The position numbers and the translations under genes were made by a program. A stretch of 64,000 nt of DNA from Aricia agestis (lineage: Eukaryota; Arthropoda; Insecta; Lepidoptera; Lycaenidae), in the NCBI RefSeq assembly GCF_905147365.1, contig NC_056417.1, forward strand, positions 15,708,501 to 15,772,500, read 5' to 3'. The notes under the pieces are model-generated. The model worked only from the letters and a program-made list of their open reading frames with translations, made no database searches and had not been told where the DNA came from. Positions 22,011-32,729 of this stretch are shown here, piece after piece (the first letter of the stretch is position 1; every line of letters starts with the position of its first letter).

Positions 22011-23223
22011 TAATTGGACGGTGTTATGTAATAACGAATCAAGCGACAAAATTTCAAAAAATGAGTTATGAATGCAGATCGATTCCAGGGATCATTAGCT
22101 ATGTATTCAGCTCATTTTGTGTTCAAAAGTCAATCCTAGTGCCTTATAATAAGGGGTGAATTAAGCGACATGTCAAAATTTGTTAGAAGTTTTGCACAAT
22201 TTAGTTACGTATTAAAGAATTATGCGCCAAAGTTACTGTTACAAAATACACAAACAGGAATTTAAAATGCATAAACGAATTATATCCACAGAAGTAGTAG
22301 ATAATCCGTTTCAATTTATTCATTACAAACGCAATAACGGACTAACCGCCTAAAATGGCAGCAGATTTTGATATAGAAGATGAAGATAAGAAAAATAAAA
22401 AATTGATTAAGTATATTCATTTTTTTTATCATTGAGTGTTAATTGTTTTGTTTTTTTTTATGTTGAATAAGTGCCATTTTAATTATTAAAAACCTAGATG
22501 ACGCCCGTAACGCCGCGCGCCGTTGCGCCAAAATTCGCATATCGCGCTAGAACCGTACATTTTTTGGAACAAAAAGTATGCTACTTCCTTTTCCGGGTCT
22601 CAAAGTATCCTCATGCCAAATTTCAGCAAAATCGGTTCAGCGGTTTGGGCGTGAAGAGGTAACAAATAGACACACTGACACACTTTCGCATTTATATTAG
22701 TTTCATAAAGGATAGCGAAACAAGCAAATAATTATGTTATTTTGTGGTATTTGACTATAAAAACCATTCAAATTTATGTGTATTTTCGTAATCATTAAAG
22801 ACATACAGTATCATCTTAGAAAAACTGTAATTTTTGTTTAATTTGAGAAATTTTCATTAAAATATTTGGATTTAATCTTTTATTGCACTTTATTTCACCC
22901 GAAATAAATCGTATTAAAGAATCAAACGACAATAATGTCGTATAGTATGTTATTGACAAATTTAGTTTACCTGAATATAGCTATAAAACATTAACGAATT
23001 AAGCGGAAAAATGGCTATATCTTTTAAAGTATATTATACATAGTAATATATTCTATGTTTATCTAAACTTTATATACATCTTAATTTACAGTAAAAAAAT
23101 CATACAGGTAACATAAATAATAAGCTCACAGCGACAATTTTTAGGTTTAATTTCTTTGAAGCTTATTTTCTCGAATTCTCTCAAGTGTCGCTTAATCTGT
23201 TATTACATAACGCCGTCCAATTA
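22011..23223. mobile_element. 1.2-kb TIR element with TTA duplications (Harbinger-like, non-autonomous)
   Basis: The ends TAATTGGACGGTGTTATGTA (22011) and the inverse ending at 23223 form imperfect ~38-bp TIRs that also include an AAGCGACA block. TTA stands on both sides (22008-22010 and 23224-23226), which fits the PIF/Harbinger duplication TWA. There is no open frame of note. A phrase like GAATTAAGCGACA recurs with variation at about 22035, 22155, 22215, 22920, 22993 and, inverted, 23187. A second repeat (22495-22715) is nested inside. Confidence 0.6.
22495..22715 (+). repeat. Interspersed repeat (GACGCCCG…CGGTTCAGCGGTTTGG type), copy 1
   Basis: TAGATGACGCCCGTAACGCCG, AACCGTACATTTTTTGG, CCAAATTTCAGCAAAATCGG and CGCATTTATATTAG. 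Other copies lie at 26370-26586, 42698-42859, 51778-52166 (split) and 59260-59384. Non-coding; class unknown. Confidence 0.55.
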
Positions 23224-23226
23224 TTA

Positions 23227-25393
23227 TGTAACATGAAATTGATTTGATGTTGTAGATATTAATATACGGGTAATTCCAGAACTGTTTAGTTTTTGTATAA
23301 TAATATATTATATGTTAGTCTATAATCACCGTCTGAACAAATATGCCAAATTTCAGAAGTGTATGTATGTATGTATGATTTTATGTTTGTGATCAGTGAT
23401 CACATATCTCTGGAACTACAAGTCCGATTTAAATGATTATTTTTTGTTATACTAGGTATTGTTCAACTTTGGGAATACTGCAAGTTTCATTAAAATGGTT
23501 CAGTAGTTTTTTAGATAGGGAATTAAAATTCTTAATTACGTACAATTTTGAAGTCAGTTTTATCTTTTTAAAATACTATTATTTACTAGTAAGCACACAG
23601 TTTTATACCGGCCGCGGCTGCATCATTTCAGCCTGCCTAGCATACACCAACGAGATATCTCACCTACATGTTTTCTAGATGTTTGATGATTGTCTCTTCA
23701 TCTCTATTGACCCTAGCATGACAAACAGTTTTTCTCACGTAGATAATGTCAAGATTTTGACATTATGAGACAAGTAGTTTTTAATTATATCGAGAGTGAG
23801 ATATCTCGTTGGCGCATGCTAGGGCAGGCTGGTCAATAACAAGTGTGCGTGTACCTTTAAACTAGCTGCATCATTTCTGGAAAATTTCCCGTCAACGCAA
23901 TATAAAAGCGCGTTATTTTTGATTGTACGATTTGTACGATGCTGTTTTATCCATTTTTATTGTAAATCGAATACAATTATAACAATTAATATTAAGCAGA
24001 AAATATTTCTGAATGTTTGTTTCAGCATTACTCGAAAGCTACTAACCAATTTGGTATTTTTTTAACCATAATAATGCAACATTCTTCTCATTACAGTTAA
24101 GGCGCTGTGGTTGTTGCAACTACGTAAAATGGGTTTTTAAAACACGTTTTTAGTAAAGGAAATGGAAATGTCATTAATTAAGTATAAAATAAGTACCGTT
24201 TTAAAATTGAGAAAATTTCCTATACCGGTAAACCGCGGTGAATAGAATTGAAGGGGGCAATAGGAAAAAATCTTAGGATAAGTTTTAATGTGTTTTATGG
24301 CAAACTCGGTATCCCCAGTAAAAAACCCGCAACTTTATAAATTTGTTGGTAACATTCTCCTTAGTCTGGAAATTTTTTATGTGTGGTTACATCGCTAAAA
24401 CTGCCAAAATTTATTTTCAAAGTTGACAACAAAACAAGTCGTTGTAGACGAGCGAGTTTGAACCTCCGTATTTCGGTGAATTTTGGTCATAATAGTTTAT
24501 AGTTTTCTTCAAATTGCGGTCAGTGCTGTTATAATATATTTTGATATAGTTATTAAGGTAAGAATATGCAGCAAGTATACAAAATTGCTCTTTTTTCGTA
24601 AGCCTTATTTTCTTTAAATTTTTGAGGTGATTAGATACACGAAAGGGGTGAATAAGAGGTTAATGGGCACGCAAATATGGGTAATAGACACAGCCAAGGG
24701 GTGATTAGTTACGAAAGAGGGGTAATTAGCCATGATTATGTCAGGGCTGCCACAAAGTTTGTAGTGGTTATCTATAGTTCAAATTTCTCTTTTAGTTTTG
24801 TTTTCGTGGTACATTCTAAATTTACAGCATTTAAATTCATTTTTATTATTGATGATTTCTATTTGAAATTATAATTTTACTTTATACTAATAAATAATTA
24901 AAGAAACCTTCTCAAGTTTGCTTGCCTTTATCCAACAAAGAATAAATATGGAAACTGTAACGAGGCAGCCCTACGAAATTTTTCCAATCACCGTTATAAC
25001 GCTGTTTTTCATGATTAAATCATTTTATGGCTAAATTACACACTTTCTAGAAAAAACAAAAAAAATGTAGTATTATATGTGTCGTAACCTAACGTAAATG
25101 ATTTGATATATTTGATTTGTGTAATACTAAAAACAAAAGGTTTTTACTCCTAATTTCTATTATCAAGGCACGCGGCAAGCGCGTAACAACCACTGTACAA
25201 GGCGCGCTGATATGAATGTTATTTTATTGTCCTTAACGTCGATATTCGTACTGACAAACATCGACCTGCTTATTTTAGGGACTACTGGGCCTTAACGGCT
25301 AAATTACTACTTTTATACTTCCCACAAAAAAAAAAACACAGGTCAGCTAGAAAAAACAAAAAGGTAAAAAATACAAAATTTCAGCAAATCCAT
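23227..25393. other. No gene supported; motif-rich non-coding stretch
   Basis: Includes (GTAT)n at 23359-23378, an inverted pair around GAGATATCTC (23651 and 23793), and iterated GGGGTGATTAG/GGGTGAATAAGAG phrases at 24236-24735. Short open frames carry no recognised domain. Confidence 0.4.
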
Positions 25394-25540
25394 TTATTTG
25401 TCCGAGCATTCCAAACATCGAAGTGACGTCACCTCTGTACACTCGCACGTGAAACCTCCTCTCCTGTGGCACCAGAACAGCAGCAGAAGACCTAGGAGGC
25501 ACAGCAGCAGCAGGAATACCAGCATGAAGAGCAGGTACAG
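25394..25540 (-). CDS. Candidate terminal exon: transmembrane anchor plus Cys-rich tail
   Basis: On the minus strand a good acceptor (CTGTTTCAG) ends at 25541, followed by 48 codons and TAA at 25394-25396. The AATAAA of the stop region (25393-25398) could be a polyadenylation signal. The peptide starts LYLLFMLVFLLLLCLLGLL (a strong membrane segment) and then has a short basic HRR followed by CECTEV, LRCLECSDK (four Cys). The exon is GC-richer than its AT-rich surroundings and uses CTG for Leu almost throughout, which supports real coding. I do not recognise the protein, and no upstream exon can be identified on the minus strand before the repeats. It may be a host gene tail or a relic. Confidence 0.4.
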   Translation of the reverse strand: MYLLFMLVFLLLLCLLGLLLLFWCHRRGGFTCECTEVTSLRCLECSDK

Positions 25541-25561
25541 CTGAAACAGATGCTTAGGTTT

Positions 25562-25646
25562 CTTACAGACGAACGGCACATGTCGACGGCATTTGTCGAC
25601 GGCAGCCGTCAACGCGTGCCGTCGACAAGTGCCATTCATTTGTAAG
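25562..25646. repeat. Palindromic element (CTTACAGACGAACGGCAC…)
   Basis: Imperfect 30-bp arms CTTACAGACGAACGGCAC…GTCGACGGCA and inverse (TGCCGTCGACAAGTGCC…TTGTAAG), with a GTCGACGGCA-rich centre. A related, degenerate copy lies at 28185-28300. Confidence 0.55.
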
Positions 25647-25659
25647 AAGCCTCATATTA

Positions 25660-26369
25660 TACTACTAGCACAGAATATATATTAGTAGTACCAACAGAAT
25701 TCCCACTGGTGAAACCCGTTTAAAAAAATAACAACTCATGCTACGATACTATAAAGTTCAAATTCCGACCGCGCAGTGCTAGGTGCCTACAATTATATTT
25801 GCCTACATGTGCGCTCTCTTTCTATCACGTAAGAGGTACCCTTTCTGACGAAATCAAGATTGTCACCTTTTAGAAAATAAAATAATCTTCTTTTAATAAT
25901 TACTATAGCTACTAATAGCAAACTTTTTTATAGTAATAATCAAATTTTAGTAACCCAACGTATATTTTATACTTAATAGTTTTATATTCGATTATAGTGT
26001 AGGAGCTGGTCAGGATTTTTTTTAAACTTAAACTTAGTAACTTGTGTTTATTTATGTGTAGTATGCGGTTTGTTTGTAACAATTTGGTTTATTTTCTATG
26101 TTAGTGTATTTTTTAAATCTTTTTTTGGTATTTTAAAGTCTTAAATTACTTTATTGAAATATTGCTTTGACTATTTTCAATTGTTCATATTTATCAGATT
26201 AATAACGATTCTGTCACAGCGGTTAAATCAGTACGTAAATATATGCGATGAAAAAATCTTGCGCGCGCGTCACCGCTCGCTTGTTAGTCCCTTGTGATCT
26301 GCCCCTTTAAAGGGGTACTTACAGTTCGATACCTAAACGCGCGAGTGGGACAGGCCTGCTACTAGTAGA
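25660..26369. other. No gene recognised
   Basis: AT-rich DNA, then a short GC-rich patch with CGCGCGCGTC near 26260 and a CCCCTTTAAAGGGG palindrome at 26301-26314. Confidence 0.4.
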
Positions 26370-26586
26370 TTCCCGAAACTTATTTGCGCAGAAATATTTG
26401 TATCCTATGCCCTTTCCCGGAAAACTTGAAGTACATCTCCATCCTTTTCCGGTATAAAAAGTATCCATATTTCCCGGGACTTTAAGTATTTCCATCCCAA
26501 ATTTTACAAAATCGGTTCAGCGGTTTAAGCGTGAAGAGGTAATAGACAGACAGACACACTTTCGCATTTATAATATCAGTATGGGT
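26370..26586 (+). repeat. Interspersed repeat (CGGTTCAGCGG type), copy 2
   Basis: TTTCCCGGAAAACTTG, CAAAATCGGTTCAGCGG, AAGCGTGAAGAGGTAATAG and CACTTTCGCATTTATAATAT; same arrangement as 22495-22715. Confidence 0.5.
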
Positions 26587-26654
26587 GCCATAGACTTTGA
26601 TATTGATAATAGGGAATCCTATTAGTTGGTCAATAATCGCTTTCACTTTTTTTT

Positions 26655-26826
26655 CAGGATAGAAAAACAACGGGTTGCACTTTGGATTGGAAGTACCGGC
26701 AGAAGTGAAATCGAAACAGCAAGCATACACTTTCTCTGCTCGGTAGAAAGAGAGGGAGTCATTGCTTTCTCTCCTTTATTTTTTTTGGAACGAAGTTACT
26801 TATCGCGCGTTCGGCGTAAATCTTAA
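26655..26826 (+). repeat. Interspersed repeat fragment (ACAACGGGTTGCAC type)
   Basis: AAAACAACGGGTTGCACTTTG and GTACCGGCAGAAGTGAAA resemble a widely dispersed lepidopteran repeat (recognition). The open frame across it is not supported as a gene. Confidence 0.4.
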
Positions 26827-26829
26827 GGC

Positions 26830-27366
26830 TAGACAGAACGATATTTGACCTTGATTTGACTTCGACCCTTTTTTTTATTAGTACCTGCATGTTAGGGTCA
26901 GAGGGCGTTGATAGTAAGTATTCCTGTGCGTCAACTTGATGACGTTTTTTAAAAATAAACAGCGACGCGTTGTTAGTATTCCTGCGCGTCAAAAGATGGC
27001 GTTTTTCTAAATAATTTTGTTGAGTGTATATTACTGTATACAGGTTTTTTTGAACATAAGAAATAACTTCGTTCCATTCGGGTGTCCCTTGACACCTCTC
27101 AATTTTTTTTAAATATTTTATTGTGCACAAGAAACTATTACAGTATGACCATATCTCAGTAAGACGACACTAAGGATCTGCTTATTTCTAATAGAAATCT
27201 CTTCCAGCAGCCCTACGGAGAGAGATAGGATTGAGATAGAACGTGCTAGTGCACGGGAAACAGTGGGAGAGTGTTCTACTAAATAGTTCGACCACCTGTG
27301 CACTCTGTTACTAGTGTCCCGACGCTAGCTCAACATTATTGAAAATCACAATTAATATTAACAAAA
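26830..27366. other. No gene recognised
   Basis: Two degenerate direct copies of a TATTCCTGYGCGTCAA…GATG(A/G)CGTTTTT block lie at about 26919 and 26978. The minus-strand open frames here lack any domain or splice context. Confidence 0.4.
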
Positions 27367-27551
27367 AAACCGACTTCAAGCAGTATATTTTCCTTATGAT
27401 GGGACCACCTGTCCACCTAGGAGGATCGTCTTTCCAACTAAAATGAATGATGAAAATTGGTTCACAAACGGCTAAGTTATCCGGGAACAAACATAAAAAC
27501 AATATTATATATTCAGTCGAATTGAGAAACCTTTTTTTTAAGTCGGTTAAA
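27367..27551. repeat. ACCGACTT…AAGTCGGT inverted-repeat element
   Basis: AACCGACTTCAAG at the left and AAGTCGGTTAAAAA at the right bound ~185 bp containing GATGGGACCACCTGTCCACC. Non-coding. Confidence 0.45.
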
Positions 27552-27826
27552 AACTGCACATCGCCGCTAAAGAACTTTCACTTCAAAAGGTAGAACTTAC
27601 CCCAAAATAAGCCAACACGGTAGTATATGGAGACATGTCTCGTCAACCTCACATGGGCTACTGGAGGTGTAGGGGCGAAGTGCCAAATTCTCATGGTCTA
27701 TCTTATGTTTTATTGATTCTGGCTACATAACAACATTTTACTTTCTAGTAACAGGAAAAGTGTATTAAACGAATAACAAATATTAAGGAAATGCTCATAC
27801 GTCTACCGTACCTATACATCGTAATA

Positions 27827-28158
27827 CCCCGGTTTCGGTGACGGTGGCGGTTTTCATTGACACCAGGCCAGTTCCGCAGTAGTAATTTTTATAGTGTCCA
27901 AGTGTGTGCGCAGTACACAAGAGAACTCTCTATTCCTTTACTCTCATAATCTAGTGGGACGGGAGATCGACACGACTGGCGAGAGATCAGGCGCAGGACC
28001 GACTTCTTATATGCCCAATGCCCATCCGACGCATGAATTATCCTATTGTCAGAAAATCAGATGACCAGCCTGCATGGTCCCAACCAAACTTTGAAATAAC
28101 GCGTTTCCAACGCGGAAATCGATCCCGCGGCCAAAAGCCATGCACTAAACCGCTGTAC
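27827..28158 (-). mobile_element. tRNA-headed SINE remnant (GGTTTCGGTGACGG tail type)
   Basis: The plus strand reads CCCGGTTTCGGTGACGGTGG, TTTATAGTGTCCAAGTGTG, GCAGGACCGACTTC, CGTTTCCAACGCGG and ends with a B-box-like inverse GAAATCGATCCCGCGGCC. The tRNA-like head is therefore on the minus strand at the right. It resembles a common lepidopteran tRNA SINE (recognition). Confidence 0.5.
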
Positions 28159-28184
28159 AGTATTACATATTATTGTTTAGAGCG

Positions 28185-28310
28185 CTTACAGACGAACGGC
28201 ACGCGTCAGCGGCACGCGTCGGCGGCAGTCGACGGCACACGACGGCACGTGTCGGCGGCAGTCGGCGGCAGATGACGGCAGCCGTCGACAGTTTATCACG
28301 CTTGCAGTTG
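28185..28310. repeat. GC-rich GGCACGCGTCGGCGGCA-type repeat
   Basis: Short imperfect reiteration of CGGCACGCGTC/CGGCGGCAGTC, opening with the same CTTACAGACGAACGGCAC as 25562. A degenerate relative of that palindromic element. Confidence 0.5.
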
Positions 28311-28559
28311 TGACGTAATGCGTAAAGTTAAGCGTCCACATGTCGGTATCGTACGCAACGGACGTCTCGCTTCAAACAGATAATTTTTTTACAGTACTGT
28401 AAAACTCTATCTATCTCTAAAGTCCACTGTATCTGCAGCGTACGATTTACCTACTAGCCAGTATGTTTATCTTCAAATTTGTCCAAACAAAGTTCCTATC
28501 CACACCTCCTTTTTGAACATTCATTTACTAGGCTAGTCGGTAATCCGTACGCTGCCGAT

Positions 28560-28723
28560 AATAGGGGAGGGTAAGGAAGGGAAAAGGGTAGGCGATTGGG
28601 CCTCCGGTAAACTCACTCAATCGGCGAAACACACCGCAAGCGCTGTTTCACGCCGGTTTTCTGTGAGCCCGTGGTTCTCCAGTCAAGCCGGCCCATTCGT
28701 GCCGAAGCATGGCTCTCCCACGT
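28560..28723 (-). mobile_element. SINE (pyrimidine-tract family), copy 3, 3'-truncated
   Basis: Head, body and part of the pyrimidine tract on the minus strand. The conserved 3' tail is missing. Confidence 0.7.
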
Positions 28724-28994
28724 CAATAACATCAACATCTGTTTATCATACATCAAATACATTAACATCTGTTTATAATACATACGTCGTACGCAAAGCA
28801 ACACATAAAATCCTCAAGCAAGGCTACCCTTTGTTCAATTATTTAATTAATTATCTTGCTAATTAAACTCCGCTCTCACTTTGCTTTGGGAATTAAAAAC
28901 GCTACACCGTTTCAAAGGAATGTTGTTTAAAAGGAAACGTCGTTGAATCAAAATCGAGTAATAATTATTACTGTGTGGACCGCAAAACTGACAG

Positions 28995-29043
28995 CTCGAA
29001 GGCTCGCATCGAGCCGCTCGACGGCTCGCATCGAGCCGGCTTG
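28995..29043. repeat. Twin GGCTCGCATCGAGCC hairpins
   Basis: GGCTCGCATCGAGCCG occurs twice in tandem, each self-complementary with a CAT loop, immediately upstream of a tRNA-headed SINE. Confidence 0.6.
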
Positions 29044-29087
29044 ATGGAATTAAATATTATATAAATTTAGAATAAAACTATCTATTT

Positions 29088-29363
29088 GACGACCTCTGTG
29101 GCTCAGTGGTGAGCGCGTTGGTAGCTCAAGCCGGGAGACGCGGGTTCGAATCCCGCCGACGGAACAAAAAGTTTTCAATGTTCCCGGATCTGGATGTGTA
29201 TTAAATATGTGTATGATATAATAAAAATCTTAAATATATGTATAGTATAAAATTATTCAATATATTTCCGTTGTCTGGTACCTGTAACACAAGTCCTTTA
29301 GGTACTTAGCACGGGGCCAGACTGACGTGGTGTGAAGCGTCCATAGATATTAAAAAAAAAAAA
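29088..29363 (+). mobile_element. tRNA-derived SINE, copy 1
   Basis: Pol III A box TGGCTCAGTGG (29099-29109) and B box GGGTTCGAATCCC (29142-29154) are followed by a non-tRNA body (TTTCCGTTGTCTGG, GGTACTTAGCACGGGGCC, GTGAAGCGTCCATAG) and poly(A). The acceptor stem does not pair, so it is not a functional tRNA gene. An inverted second copy lies at 31967-32237. Confidence 0.8.
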
Positions 29364-29600
29364 CTATCGAGCAATGCTGAATGTGTGGACGAAAGCCCGA
29401 GCCGCGGGTTTTGCTCGACGTCATTGCTCGATCGAGCATAACCGTAGGCGAGTACTTAGCATTATTGAGCTTTTAGTAAAAGTCATTTTGATTGCGCGAA
29501 TACAAAATATTTTTCCAAGCAAGCCAAGCGAGTGCCCAACCGTCATGAATTTTCCAAAGACTTCTATTTAAACAATAGAATTCTTTGGAATTTTCCCATA
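29364..29600. other. No gene supported
   Basis: Contains TCGAGCAATG near 29367 and its inverse CATTGCTCGA near 29421, and a hairpin AATTCTTTGGAA/TTCCAAAG near 29553-29592. An open frame of 65 codons has no recognised domain. Confidence 0.35.
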
Positions 29601-29730
29601 CAAAAGTTAAAAAGAGTGTCACTTTCAGCTGGTGCTTTCACAGTGACTTCTATATAAGAGACACATACACAGTACACACCCTAAAATAGGATGACTTGGT
29701 TTTGTTACAACCCGTATATTATGAGATACA
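29600..29730 (-). repeat. Fragment of the GTGTAACAAAAC TIR MITE family
   Basis: Matches one end of the element at 47297-47755: CAGCTGGTGCTTTCACAGTGA, CACACCCTAAAATAGG and TTTTGTTACAACCCGTATA. Confidence 0.5.
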
Positions 29731-29917
29731 TACACACTCTGAAGTATTATCACTAACTTCTGTTATACTCTGCACACGACAGCTGGAATCCATCCTGATA
29801 TCTAGTGGGCTTTGGCCTGACCGAGCATATAAACACCATGCAAGGCCGGATTTATATTTTTTACGAGTAATGGGCCACTTTAATTTTGCCGCCCCTATGT
29901 ACGAACTCTGCCGCCAT

Positions 29918-30020
29918 CCTAGGACGCTGCCACCCCCCCTAGGACGCCATAGGGCGCTGCCATCCCCCCTAGGACGCCCTAGAGCGCTGCCGCCCCCCTA
30001 GGACGCCATAGGACGCTGTC
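29918..30020. repeat. ~30-bp tandem repeat, 3.5 copies
   Basis: CTAGGACGCCATAGGGCGCT plus GCCATCCCCC-type units start near 29918, 29939, 29969 and 29998. They generate a repetitive open frame (RPRALPPPLG-like) that I read as a minisatellite, not a protein. Confidence 0.7.
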
Positions 30021-30126
30021 GTTCATAGACCGGCTTGCTAAGTCGGATCTTCCTGGCGCTCGCAAGCATAATATTTCGGGCACGCAAAATTTGTTTACTA
30101 TAAAGAACTAGTATTTACGTCGTAGA

Positions 30127-30429
30127 ACCATGCTTCGGCACGAATGGGCCCGCTTGACCGGAGAAATACCACGGGCCCACAGAAAACCGGCGTGAAACAG
30201 CGCTTGCGCTGTGTTTCGCCTAGTGAGTGAGTTTACCGGAGGAACAATTTCTTACCCTACCCTTTCCTATTCCCTTCCTTACTTCCCCTACCCTGTAATC
30301 CTATTTCCTCTTAAAAGGCCGGCAACGTACCTGCAGCTCTTCTGATGTTGCGTGTGTCCATGGGCGACGGAAGTTGCTTTCCATCAGGTGACCCGTTTGC
30401 TTGTTTTCCCATTATTTCATTAAAAAAAA
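30127..30429 (+). mobile_element. SINE (pyrimidine-tract family), copy 4
   Basis: Slightly 5'-truncated head (CCATGCTTCGGCACG), complete body, tract and tail, then A-rich end. Confidence 0.75.
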
Positions 30430-31079
30430 CACACATTACTGAATAGTTACTAGTCTATTCTAGCACACGTGCTAGCATACATGTAACTACATTGCATGGT
30501 CGTAACTAGTGAGCTAATTCCAAGTATAATATAATTTTAATCAACTCTATTATTATTACACACGAAAAAAATAACCTTTAAACGAAAAACATCAGAAAGA
30601 AGATGTTTTTAATTCATTATATTCCAAAGAACATGATTTTCGAGGTGAAGCTTTGGCGATTTAATTATGTTTTGATATTGATGGGACAGGGAAAATATAT
30701 TTTCCATTAGAATAAATTTCACCAGAATATCATATTGTTATTAAGACATGACGGGTACTGGTTACCTTACTTATCTTAATCATTTTCTTAGAAGTGTTCT
30801 TAAATGAATAAAGCTGTTCTTGATAATAATCTGGTTTCATATTAACTTTACACAATTTTCATCCAGTTATTCCATTTTTCACTTCATATTACGATTCGAT
30901 ACAATTCTAATAATTATTATTATCAGGTGTAGCTTCTAAGAAATTGTTATGAAACAGGTCGGAGCAGAACAGAAAAGATCCCATGCGAATCGCGCATTTT
31001 TGAGGGTATGAAACTAGAGTAGGTATGGTTATTGTTATGGCAAGTTAAGAGAAATCGTAGGCTGTTTATTAGGGATTTA
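30430..31079. other. No gene recognised
   Basis: AT-rich sequence with a short GCACACGTGCTAGC palindromic patch near 30464. No coding or repeat family is recognised. Confidence 0.4.
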
Positions 31080-31404
31080 CGTGGGAGAGCCATGCTTCGG
31101 CACAAATGGGCCGGCTCGACCGGAGAAATACCACGTTCTCACAGAAAACCTGCGTGAAACAGCGCTTGCGCTGTGTTTCGCAGAGTGAGTGAGTTTACCG
31201 GAGGCCCAATACCCTACCCTATTCCCTTCCCTACCCACCCCTATGCCCTTCCCATCGCCACCCTCCCCTATTACCCTATTCCCTCTTAAAAGGCCGGCAA
31301 CGCACCTGCAGCTCTTCTGATGCTGCGAGTGTCCATGGGCGACGGAAGTTGCTTTCATTCAGATGACCCATTTGCTCGTTTGTCCCCATATTTCATAAAA
31401 AAAA
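31080..31404 (+). mobile_element. SINE (pyrimidine-tract family), copy 5
   Basis: Full-length copy from CGTGGGAGAGCC to the A run, with all family blocks in order. Confidence 0.8.
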
Positions 31405-31562
31405 CAAACATCGCCAACTCATTATCATTTGGACTTAATAATTATTATAATAACAATCAATATAACGCTGCCACAACAATAACAAAATATTATGAAAAAA
31501 ATCAAAATATCAAAGAGCTCATACAAGAAAAAAAGAAAAAAACGGGCACAAAAAATCAGCTT

Positions 31563-31640
31563 GTAGGGTTCCGTTTTAGGGTTCAATAGTCAACTAAGTT
31601 TTGTTGATTACAGAACTCTATAACGGAACCCTAACGTGCT
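31563..31640. repeat. Imperfect inverted repeat AGGGTTCCGTT…AACGGAACCCT
   Basis: GTAGGGTTCCGTTTTAGGG and CTATAACGGAACCCTAAC flank an AGTTTTGTTGATTACAGAAC centre. A related half lies at 59148-59200. Confidence 0.5.
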
Positions 31641-31894
31641 GATTTTTTGGTATATTGATAGGTTTTTAGTTATATAATTGAGTAATATTGTCCTACAAAT
31701 AAAACAGTCCATATTTTAGGACCATCAATTCAAAGTATGAAATCCTTTCTATCTCTGTTAGCTACCACTTTCAAGATTTTTCGCGGACAAAAATGTTGTT
31801 TGTCTTATCAAAATGAAGCTATACTCACAAAAAAATAGCTTCATAGTAAGTAATAAAAAAAAATATATATTTTCTCCTCAAATTGAGAATTTGA

Positions 31895-31961
31895 ATGATT
31901 CACTAAATGAGAATTTTATTTTAATTTTTAATTAAAATAAAATTCTCATTTAGTGAATCAT
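31895..31961. repeat. Perfect 31-bp palindrome, loop 5
   Basis: The arm starts ATGATTCACTAAATGAGAAT and ends TTATTTTAAT, with loop TTTTA and an exact inverse. It ends 5 bp before the second tRNA-headed SINE. Confidence 0.9.
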
Positions 31962-31966
31962 ATAAT

Positions 31967-32237
31967 ATCTATAGACGCTTCACACCACATCAGTCTGGCC
32001 CCGTGCTAAGTACCTAAAGGACTTGTGTTACGGGTACCAGACAACGGAAATATATTTAATCCTTTTATATTATACATATATTTAAGATTTTTATTATATA
32101 ATACAATATGTACTTATTTAATACACATCCAAGACCTTTGAAAACTTTTTGTTCCGTCGCGTCGCGTCGGCGGGATTCGAACCCGCAACCCCCGGCTTGC
32201 GCTACCGATGCGCCATCAACTGAGCCACAGAGGTCGT
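31967..32237 (-). mobile_element. tRNA-derived SINE, copy 2
   Basis: Inverted copy of the element at 29088. The B box appears as GGGATTCGAACCC (32172-32184) and the A-box region as ACTGAGCCACAGAGG. It has a short GTCGC reiteration (GTCGCGTCGCGTCGG) 5' of the B box on the plus strand. Confidence 0.8.
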
Positions 32238-32481
32238 CAATATGAAATGAGAATTATTTGAATTTAATGAAAGCAATAAAACATTAATAATTTAAGTACG
32301 TTAATACAAAATATATTATAATATTGTGTAAGTATTTGATATTGTTTCGTAGATTATGGGCTTCAAAATTATATTAAAAATCACAAGATAATTAATTTGA
32401 TACTTAATTTTTGGTAAAACATACAGGTGGCATGCAACATGGCAGGTTTAAATTAATTTTTTATATTATAGCCATACAGGG

Positions 32482-32729
32482 TGTAACAAAATAAGGCACT
32501 TTTGGAATAAGGCTTTTTATATCAATAAAACTGAGAATAACTACTGAATATTGTTTTATTTAAAGTAACTCACATTTGCACAGTAAGAAATCAGAAATAA
32601 ATAAAAAAAAAAAACGCCATCTCATAGACATTGACATTAACTTTTTTACTATTCCACTAAACCAGAGGCAAAGACATAATGGCTATTCAGCCAAGATTAA
32701 AATTTTCTAATGCAAACTTAAACTTAATA
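32482..32729 (-). repeat. Putative 3' LTR of the copia element
   Basis: On the minus strand a polypurine-like AGTGGGAG (ending near 32730) is followed by TATTAAG and an AT-rich ~250-bp sequence with TAAATAAAACAATATTC (possible poly(A) signal), ending about TTTTGTTACA. The boundary is uncertain because TACAGGGTGTAACAAAA at 32475 also resembles a MITE end found elsewhere in the window. No matching 5' LTR is present. Confidence 0.35.

Noticed and set aside
29099..29160. tRNA gene suggested by perfect A and B boxes (also 32172-32215 inverted).
   Set aside because: The acceptor arms do not pair and a shared non-tRNA body with poly(A) follows in both copies, so these are SINE heads.
29696..30001. 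Plus-strand frame of 101 codons with Pro-rich end.
   Set aside because: The end is the translation of a 30-bp minisatellite and the start lies in a MITE fragment.
31077..31589. Several frames of 60-90 codons in SINE copies (also 18198, 20197, 28613, 37141, 44816, 61642, 62909).
   Set aside because: They translate the SINE pyrimidine tract and body, and near-identical peptides appear at every copy.
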